Positions 56,797 to 64,000 of a stretch of DNA of 64,000 bases are shown in pieces. Source of the DNA: Apiospora phragmitis. Taxonomy: Eukaryota; Ascomycota; Sordariomycetes; Amphisphaeriales; Apiosporaceae. Numbering within the stretch: position 1 is the stretch's first letter; every line of letters begins with the position of its first letter. Where the stretch lies: positions 3,100,001 to 3,164,000 of the forward strand of contig JAQQWL010000013.1 in the NCBI GenBank assembly GCA_038363925.1, given 5' to 3'. Below the pieces are notes generated by a model, which was not told where the DNA came from, did no database searches, and saw only the letters and a program-made list of their open reading frames with translations. The translations under genes were made by a program, and so were the position numbers.

Positions 56797-58310
56797 CTTT
56801 GGTTTTGGGGGTATGTTGTGCAGGATGCTAGTTGCTGTTGAGTAGGCGTAGTATTACAGAGAGCTCCTGGTGGCATATATGTTGGTAATATCAAGCAAGT
56901 AGGAAGTGATAAAGTGCTTTTCACGAGAAGAATACATTTCTTACATAGAATAAATCTCTCTCGAGGCTATATATAAACAAAAGAGACTGTTACTAATCAG
57001 CGCACCCATGCCCTGACCTCTAACTCGTATTGCTACAGTAGGGCAATGTGACTTCCCTAATTCGGGCATTGGTCGATCATGATGAACTCCAAGTTGCTGG
57101 GGCCCGGGGAGTCTTCGCAGAACGATGCGGGGTTCGGGGCTCGCTCATGGCACCTCCTAATTGGTTGCTATTTCTCAACGTTGCCAAGTCCCGGGGGATA
57201 CGAACGTGGAGGCGCCCCAGAGGTTGGGGAGTCTTACTGTATCGTGCCATCTGTAGCATTCTGATTAGACCAGCAACCCATGGCTACCCAAAGCCAAAGG
57301 GGAAACGAATGATAGGGGGCAGGTGTTCGCGTACTTATTGCAGTGTGCCAATTAAGAGTGACTCGCATTTCCGAGTCGTATGTTCGACCTCAATCCTTAA
57401 CCGCCAATGTGCTACTATTAGCTTTCTCCTCAGCTATACCTTAGATGTTATCTCGATATTCCAATTGCCTTTTAAAGGCAGTTACGGTGCTTCGTACCAC
57501 CCTAGTACCCGGACCCTATTTAGTGCTTTAACGTGGCGCCTTTAACGTTAATTATATTAATTTAATAGCTCGTATTAATATATTATTACGTATCGGTTAA
57601 AATATCTTTAAAAACGTTTAAAAGCTCGATTAAATAAATATAAGAGTTAATCGACCTAATATTAATACTTTTATATAATCTCTCTTTAATAACTTCGCTA
57701 TAAATCCGAGGTACTTAAGCGCTTACTAGACTAGAATTTTAAAATAACTTAGATAATTAATATCCGAGTGCTTCTGCCTTTAATTAACTACTCTCGACTA
57801 GAGTGGTCGCCCTGGATGAGCACGCCTGTTATCGCGGAGATGATAGCTGTGTAGTTTCGACAACCGGAGGATGCTGCACTAACAGGGTCGTCGCGTTAAA
57901 GAGTACCTGGGGTTTACAGAGGGGTGGATAGTTGGGAAGATTGCGTTGATACTCTTTCCTGCGGCCTTTGTAGGTTTCGGGTGCCAGTTTCTATGAAGTG
58001 GTGTTGAGAACGAGGCTCACAACAATGCTGACAGAGCTGCCGAAGAGCGAGCTCTACGACGATGCCCAGGAAGAGAATCACAACCACCTCAGTCCAGTCA
58101 ATCCAGGCACCGCGAATGTATCATGACTTATTCGTGATTTGACATTGATGAATATAACTCCGACATTGACAGCTGGATATGTACGTACGCTGTCCAAGCC
58201 AAGACCTAGCCTAAGTATTCATAGCTGCTCGAGTAAATGCAATAGCCTCGCTCTCTCTAGGAATACCCCCACCAAAAACGCCATAATGCCAAATCACTCT
58301 TCTACTACTA
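56797..58310. other. Gene-free region with RIP-type block
   Basis: The upstream part (56800-57500) is ordinary; the middle is the CpA-free AT-rich block described separately; the distal part 57800-58150 shows translated fragments on the minus strand without a recognisable family. Probably a decayed repeat or gene relic. Confidence 0.5.
57536..57768. repeat. RIP-signature AT-rich block without CpA or TpG
   Basis: 233 bp with no CA and no TG dinucleotide while CG remains at several places (ACGT, CTCG, CCGA); TpA is very frequent. That is the footprint of repeat-induced point mutation, which converts CpA to TpA on both strands. It marks a former repeated sequence, probably a transposon fragment; no coding remnant is legible. 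Confidence 0.8.
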
Positions 58311-59802
58311 CTACTCCGCTGGGAGCTTGACAGGTTCCTCGAGCGACATATCTTCCAGGCTATCCGAGGCCGCCGTAACAGGCGTAGGCGGCGCTTGCTC
58401 CGCCGTCTCCTTAGCCTCGCCCTCCTCAGATTTGGAGGATACAGGCCCCAGCTTCTCCAGCTCGGCGAGCCGCCTCCTCGTCTCCTCGGCCTCCTTCTCC
58501 TGCTGGGCCTCCTTCTTCACACGCTCGGCCTCTTCCTCCTTCTTGCGCTCCTCGGCCAGCATCGCCTCGAACTCGTCGTCGACCTCGGCCTCGTCGATGG
58601 TGGCGTTGGGACCAGCCTCGGAGATGAGGTTGCCGACCTCGTCCACCTCGCCCATCTGCTCGCGCAGCTGGTCGAACACGGCGTCGACCTTGTCGACCCC
58701 GCCGACCTGCGCGTTGAGGCTCTTGAGCGCCGTCGTGCTCGTCTGCATCACCTTGACGAGCTGCACGTTGTCGGCTGCCTGCTCCACCTTGGCGGCGACC
58801 TCCTCGAGTTGGTTCAGGGTCGCATAACGCGTTGCCAGGTTCGACTCGGCCAGCTTCTTGGATTTCAGGGCCGCGAGGGCGGACACCCGGCTCTTCTTGA
58901 CGACGGCCGCCTGCGCGTTCCGGCTCAGCTCGTCGATGCGTTGGTTCAGTACCTCAGTCTGCTTGTTGAGGTCCTCGATCAGCTCCTTCAGGCTCGCGAT
59001 GGCCGTATCCTCCTCTGTGATGACGGCCGCATCGGCGCCCACAGAGTCGGCGGTGCGGATCTTGACCGTCGCGCCGTCCGTGGCCAGTATGCCCTTGTCC
59101 CGCGACAAGAACGTCAGCAAGACCTCAAAGTCGGCATCAGACATGGTCTTGCCTTCGCCGAGGAGGCCTTCAAAGGCGCGCCGGAAATGGGACTTCGAGA
59201 ATGTGCGCTCGAACCGCGACGTCCGGCTCCTAGCCTGCCCGTCGAAGAGCTTGGCGCCGACCTCAAGGTTGGGGATCACGACGAACTTGCCCTTGGGCAT
59301 CTTGCCGTTGGCGCCGGGCTGGCCCAGCACACCGGCCGTGCGCAGGCCCCAGGACAAGACCCCCTAAGCCTAGCGAGCTCCAGCTCTTGTAGTATATGCT
59401 GTCGCGGCTCTTCGTGAAGGTGGGCAGGGGCATCATCTCGTTGGTGGCGACGGCTTCGGCGAGCACGGTGCCGAGCGCGAGGGGTTGGCCGTATTGTTTC
59501 GTCTCGAGGGATCGGAGTAGGTTGTCGTCGAGCTCGAGGATGAAGTGGGATCGCTGTGGCGAGCGGGACGGCGCATGGCCGGCTAGGAGGGCGGAAGCGA
59601 GGCCGCGCTTCCAGGCGGACAGGTTGGCGGTGAAGCCATCGGGGTTGATGGTGCGGAGAGGGGTGAAATCCGAGTACAGGGCGGGCAAGCGGGCTCTAAA
59701 TGGTGTTAGCAACAGCAATAGTCACAGTGTTGCACGGGAAAGAGTGACGGACTTGCGGAAGTCTTGCTCGTTTTGAACAAGGTAATCGAGGAGTTCGCTC
59801 AT
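58311..59802 (-). CDS. CHM7: ESCRT-III-related Snf7-family protein (CHMP7/Chm7-like)
   Basis: ESCRT-III family member predicted in nuclear-envelope surveillance and membrane remodelling. Exon 1 runs from 59802 with MSELLDYLVQNEQDFRK, an intron of about 50 bp, then ARLPALYSDFTPLRTINPDG, the CHMP7 N-terminal winged-helix region. The C half is a Snf7 domain: IEDLNKQTEVLNQRIDELSR, LKSKKLAESNLATRYATLNQ, NVQLVKVMQTSTTALKSLN, followed by an acidic tail with EVDDEFEAMLAEE and a long charged coiled stretch. Anomaly: a G5 run (59360-59364 on plus as C5) appears one base too long, so the N and C parts are in different frames (GLGG then VLSWGLRTAGVLGQ). The stop is at 58311-58313. No gene fusion is evident. 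Confidence 0.82.
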
Positions 59803-60512
59803 GGTGAGAGTGTCGGGAGGCGACCCGTCGTGGCGGGCCGTGTTTGCCCGAGGACGCTGGTCTTGGGTGGTTCAGAGCATGCAGAACCCGGCCTGCCGTC
59901 GTGGTTGCTGATCAGATGGCTGGAGGTGGATGATCGGATTGTTTGTTTTGCATGTGCAAGATGCGATGGGAACAGAGCCGACCCTGGGAGATAGATAAGA
60001 GCGGATGGCCACGAGCGGCTTATCGGTTGCAACCACGCGACGTCACTATTGATGGTCCCTGAAAGTGGTTGCACAGGCCGCCGCAAGCGCTAAGGCCTGG
60101 GGAGGTTTAGCGGGCTGAGCCACTAATTTCAAGGATCAACAGATCCCCACACGGCTTTACCAGGAGAGTCCTGAGAGGTTGGATGTGAAGAGGTAGGCAT
60201 TCCATGCCAAATGCATCGGGCATGACGATCTGGTCCGAGAAATGCATGTATAATCGTGTCGAATACGAATAGGTTATTGAAATATTCCATCTTAGCGACT
60301 GTTCCATGTAGAGGACGGTGTTGAAGGATGTACACCCACGACAGCAAGGCGGCACAGGCGAGATGCGGCGGAGAACGAAGCGACCAGGCAGCACTCAGCA
60401 AACCAACATAAGAGCTACAGATCTCTTGCCACCTGAATTTCAGTCATTCAAAACCTGTAAATAACCAAATACAATCCTTTTCCGTGCGAACCAATTGAAG
60501 ATATTCGCTGCC
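59803..60512. other. Divergent intergenic between CHM7-like and DHA2 genes
   Basis: 710 bp, no coding signal. Confidence 0.5.
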
Positions 60513-62602
60513 ATGTCTGCCGTAGAGACTGTGACTCGCCAGGTCAATGACTTGCACGGGCTCCATGTCCCCAAGCCACCACCGGCCGCCGTGTCCACTC
60601 TCTTTAGCCGTCGCCCGGAATCGCCGGTATCTGTACGTGGCCCAGACCTAAACGCCCGTCACCGTCACGACGCCAATACATCCGCAGCACCGGCTGCAGA
60701 AACGGCACCGCCAACCTCCAACCCGAATGATCATGACGGGCAAGCGGAGACCCGAACCCGGCCCCCCGTCGCCACCATCCTGCTGACCATGGTCCCGCTC
60801 TGCCTGTCGGTGCTGCTCTCCGCCCTAGACCTGACGATCGCGACGCCCGCGATCCCCGCCATCGCGGCCACCTTCGGCTCCGCGAGCGGCTACATCTGGG
60901 TCGGCAGCGCCTTCGTCCTGGCCATGAGCGCCGTCACGCCCGTCTGGGCCGCCGTCGCCGACATCTGGGGCCGCAAGCCCGTCATGCTGGCGGCCCAGGC
61001 CATCTTCTTCGGGGGGAGCCTGCTCTGCGCCCGCGCCCCGACCATGACCGACATGATCGCGGGGCGCGCCGTCCAGGGCGTTGGTGCTAGCGGCATGGGC
61101 ACCATGGTCAACACCATCATCTGCGACACCTTCTCCATGCGCGACCGGGGGCTCTACCTCGCCGTCACCTCCATTGTGTGGGCGGTCGGTAGCGCCGTGG
61201 GGCCTGTCATTGGCGGCATCTTCACCACCAAGCTGGATTGGCGCTGGTGCTTCTACATCAACTGTGAGCCTTGCTGATGTTTCTCCTTTTTTTTCTCATT
61301 GCTTATTAGGTGGAAAATTTCTTGGGAGGTTGACGCTTTCATTATCTATTTCCTCCCACTTCTTACTTGATTGATCTGACACAGTTATCCAGTGCCAATT
61401 GGCGCCGTAGTGTTTGTCGTCATCGCCGTATTCCTGAACTTGCCAACGCCCAGAACACCGGTATTGGCGGGCCTCAAGGCCATCGACTGGGCCGGCAGCG
61501 TGTTGATCGTCGGCGCCGCCCTCATGGTCCTCCTAGGCCTCGAGTTCGGCAATGTCACCTTCCCCTGGTCCTCCGCGACCGTCATCTGCCTCATCACCTT
61601 TGGCGTCGCCACCGTCGGCCTCTTCGTCTTCAACGAGTGGAAGCTGGCCGCGAACCCCATCATCCCGCTGCGCCTCTTCCGCGACCGCTCGTCCGTCGCG
61701 GCCTACGCCGTCTTCGCCTGCGGCAACTACGTCCTCACCAGCCTGGCCTTCTATCTGCCCCTCTACTCGCAGTCGGTGCTCGGGGCTAACGCCCTGACGT
61801 CGGGCGTCCACCTGATCCCCCTCATCGTGTCCTGCTCCCTGATGGCCGCCTTCGCGGGCGCCTTCATCCAGAAGACGGGCCGCTACCTGCCGGTCATGTA
61901 CGTGGCCCAGGCCCTCTTGGCGCTCGGCACGGGGCTGCTGATCTACCTGAAGTTCGGCGAGCCCCTCACCAAGCTGGTCGTCTTCCAGATCCTGGTCGGC
62001 ATCGGTGTGGGCATGAACATGGAGCCGCCGCTGTTGGCTGCCCAGGCCGCGGCGTCCAAGATCGACACGGCCGTCGTCATCGCCACCATGGGGTTCATCC
62101 GGAACATCGCGACGTCCATCGCCATTGTCGTCGGCGGCGTCATCTTCCAGAACGGCATGAACGCTCAATACGAAGGCCTGGTGACCGAAGTTGGGGAGCA
62201 AGTCGCTGTCAGCTTCAAAGGCGATCACGCCTCGGCCAACGTTGAGCTGATCGGCTCCCTGTCAATGCATGACCAAGACGTCGTGCGGCGGGCTTACTTT
62301 GACTCTTTCCGTGCTGTATGGATTATGGTGAGTTTCCCTGTGGCTTACAATAATGATATAATTTAGCTGACATCTCGGCATCATAGTGCGTTGTAGTTGC
62401 CGGTCTGTCTCTAGTGGCCAACTTGTTTGTACGAGCTCATCACCTGAGCGCCGAAATGCAGGCGATTGTGCTTGGCATTGACAGGTCCACCGAAGAAGAG
62501 AGGCACCGACAGGATCTCGGTGACTTATCTGGTGAGAATATGGGAAGTCAATCAATTGAGTTGCAGGAGGGCGCAGTAAGTCAGATCCGGTTGCGGTCGT
62601 GA
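60513..62602 (+). CDS. MFS exporter, DHA2 family (14 TM)
   Basis: Proton antiporter for drugs or secondary metabolites at the plasma membrane. ATG 60513 is the first in-frame ATG. Exons: 60513-61263, 61393-62337, 62387-62602. After about 90 hydrophilic residues: LCLSVLLSALDLTIATPAIP (TM1, LDxTI motif), ADIWGRKPVMLAAQAIFFGG (signature loop), GRAVQGVGASGMGTMVNTII (TM4), WAVGSAVGPVIGGIF (antiporter motif C) and FYINLPIGAVVF after splicing. The C half includes AIVVGGVIFQNGMNAQ, typical of the TRI12/aflatoxin-pump branch. Unbroken, about 637 residues. No biosynthetic cluster genes are seen nearby in the window. Confidence 0.93.
61264..61392 (+). other. Intron 1 of DHA2 exporter gene
   Basis: GTGAGC donor; of two CAG acceptors, the second (61390-61392) restores FYINLPIGAVVF in frame and is therefore preferred. 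Confidence 0.8.
62338..62386 (+). other. Intron 2 of DHA2 exporter gene
   Basis: GTGAGT donor and ATAG acceptor with TTAGCTGACA branch-like site; joins AVWIM to CVVVAGLSLV. Confidence 0.85.
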
Positions 62603-62854
62603 GGCTCACGATGCCTACCCACACAAGGATGGCCTTTTCTCTCGCGTCGTCCAAGATTACTAGCATTTCAAAGCAACAAAGTGTCCAAGACGCATGATTT
62701 CATACTTCATTTCATTATAATAAACCAAATTCAAGTGTATTATATCAAGACTTACGACCAAATCAATGGCCCAGAACTCTCTAGCCCCTATCCCCGTGCT
62801 TCCAATTCCTCTGTTGACCTTAACAATGTACTCCAGCTCTGGCCCATTGAATGT

Positions 62855-63202
62855 CTATTGCTGCGAACCTTGGTTCTCGCTGGAAGCTTCCTCCCAACTG
62901 CGATCAAACTCATCGATGGCTCTCTGGGCCTCGGCCTCTCTTTTGTCGCTGAATGGTGGTGGCATCGATCACGCCGTAATTAGCTGGTTCCACTAACTGG
63001 AGTGCGCTCGGTGAAGTCTGGCTCTGCATGGGTGTATCGTTCAAGCATATAATTATAGTGAACGGGGTCTGAAATCATCAAGGGGTACGTTAGTCCTATG
63101 ACACTGCCAACTTGAAAGAGTTTGGGGATCTCACGACTTCTTGGCTTTCTTGTTACCTCCCCGGTTAGGACGATCTTGCGATGGTGTCTTCGTAGCCGGC
63201 AT
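62855..63202 (-). other. Possible small gene or gene relic
   Basis: On the minus strand: MPATKTPSQDRPNRGGNKKA with a GTGAG donor after KKAKKS; then, past a TTTCAG acceptor, text such as MQSQTSPSALQLVEPANYG and, in a second frame, SDKREAEAQRAIDEFDRSWE, stopping at 62855-62857. The phases do not join without assuming an indel. The composition reads like protein, but I recognise no family. Confidence 0.25.
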
Positions 63203-63847
63203 ATTACTTCAATGGCTGTCTTTGATAGTGTGATTGTAGTGTCGAATGCTCTTTTACCTCTGGGAATGTCTGATGCGAGCAGTACTTGTATTCTAGATTT
63301 TACTTATACAAGCCATCCTTGAACCTGCCTGCAACTATTTCAGCTTGAAGGACATGACATTTTTATGACCCAAATCAGTGAACATGGCACCTGCTCCAGT
63401 GCCTCACTGCTAATTGCCGAAAAGGCTGGACAGGTTTTGTCACCGAGTCGCATAACCTGGAGATACCCTTTATTTAATTCCCGAGACCATTCTTCGATAC
63501 AATTTGGCGGCAATGCTCACAATGGTACTCGAACAGCATTGGCAAAACCTGCATGTAGCTGTCAGCTGTCAATCAGTTAATCTCAACATCGATAAGATCT
63601 TTGGGGTGTAACTGGTTGGGGGTCAAGATTTACCACAACCTGCCTCTAGCACTTGGGATACCCGTGCGATTGATTTTGGGGGCGCTCTATGTTCAAAGAC
63701 AAGGCATAGCCGCGAACCAGAGTCAGTGGTGACTTGGAGTTATCAGCGCATCATATTTTCCGAAGGCTTGACAGGTAGGCTGACACCCCTGCCATGACAA
63801 AATCTGCTTACTGGTCTTATGCCTGCGCGCACTGATTGGCAAAGCTT

Positions 63848-63903
63848 GCATGACAAAACCTGCATGACAAAACCTGTGTGCCACAACCTGCATGGCAAAA
63901 CCT
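63848..63903. repeat. 14-bp minisatellite, four units
   Basis: Head-to-tail units: two perfect GCATGACAAAACCT, one diverged GTGTGCCACAACCT, one GCATGGCAAAACCT. Related single pieces occur at about 63538-63553 (TTGGCAAAACCTGCATG) and 63793 (CCATGACAAAATCTGC). Confidence 0.9.
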
Positions 63904-64000
63904 GACAGCCTGCTTGTCGTGAGGCAGCGAGTTGCCTTTCTACCTGATGGTACTTGCATGTCGCCCGATGAGAATGCCAATCCTCCCGGGAATCTCAATC

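Larger units (their letters stand above)
62603..64000. other. Window end, mostly gene-free, with minisatellite
   Basis: A possible small broken gene on the minus strand (62855-63202) and a 14-bp minisatellite at 63848-63903. Otherwise no coding signal. Confidence 0.5.

Noticed and set aside
1..64000. Secondary-metabolite gene cluster around the MFS exporters
   Set aside because: No polyketide synthase, NRPS, terpene synthase, P450 group or cluster regulator in the window.

Overview
The window looks like nuclear DNA of a filamentous ascomycete (Pezizomycotina, probably a sordariomycete). Evidence: short GT-AG introns of about 47-140 bp with CTAAC-type branch sites, GC-rich coding sequence with long non-coding spacers, fungus-specific families (chitin synthase, HET domain, fungal rhodopsin-domain membrane proteins, 2EXR, CBM18 chitin-binding modules, DHA1/DHA2 drug transporters), secreted plant-cell-wall esterase and arabinanase, and one AT-rich stretch carrying the CpA-depletion mark of repeat-induced point mutation (RIP). 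There is no bacterial, phage or CRISPR feature.

Layout: 1-1595 3' part of cytosolic glutaminyl-tRNA synthetase (+); 2503-3467 secreted feruloyl esterase (+); 5553-7462 decayed MFS transporter (+); 8773-10442 rhodopsin-domain membrane protein (-); 13535-15262 DHA1 MFS exporter (+); 17152-20667 chitin synthase (+); 22047-23080 secreted protein of unknown function (-); 23817-25223 RAD18 (-), divergent from 25905-27465 DNA polymerase delta subunit 3 (+); 31363-34962 mitochondrial PPR protein (+); 36947-37816 relic of a second rhodopsin-domain gene (-); 38579-39702 REX4 exonuclease (-); 40840-42047 GH43 arabinanase (+); 42894-44124 zinc alcohol dehydrogenase (-); 46047-48715 chitin-binding CBM18 protein (-); 49496-50782 single-span membrane protein (+); 51621-53682 HET-domain protein (+); 54447-55416 2EXR protein (+); 55751-56796 phytanoyl-CoA dioxygenase-like gene with its catalytic middle missing (-); 57536-57768 RIP-type block; 58311-59802 CHMP7-like ESCRT-III protein (-); 60513-62602 DHA2 MFS exporter (+).

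The most striking global feature is that most multi-exon or long genes, including ones expected to be essential (GlnRS, polymerase delta subunit 3), are interrupted by one-base indels, usually one base missing from a short G or C run. The plainest reading is consensus indel error, so the single-frameshift genes are probably intact in life. Three loci differ: the MFS gene at 5.5-7.5 kb, the rhodopsin relic at 37 kb and the phytanoyl-CoA dioxygenase gene at 56 kb have also lost whole blocks of conserved sequence and look like real pseudogenes or misassemblies.

Functionally this is a mixture of housekeeping genes (translation, DNA replication and damage tolerance, rRNA processing, membrane remodelling, cell-wall synthesis) and accessory genes (biomass degradation, efflux, self/non-self recognition). 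The accessory block 49.5-58 kb is poorer in housekeeping genes. I see no biosynthetic gene cluster and no convincing novel multi-gene system.
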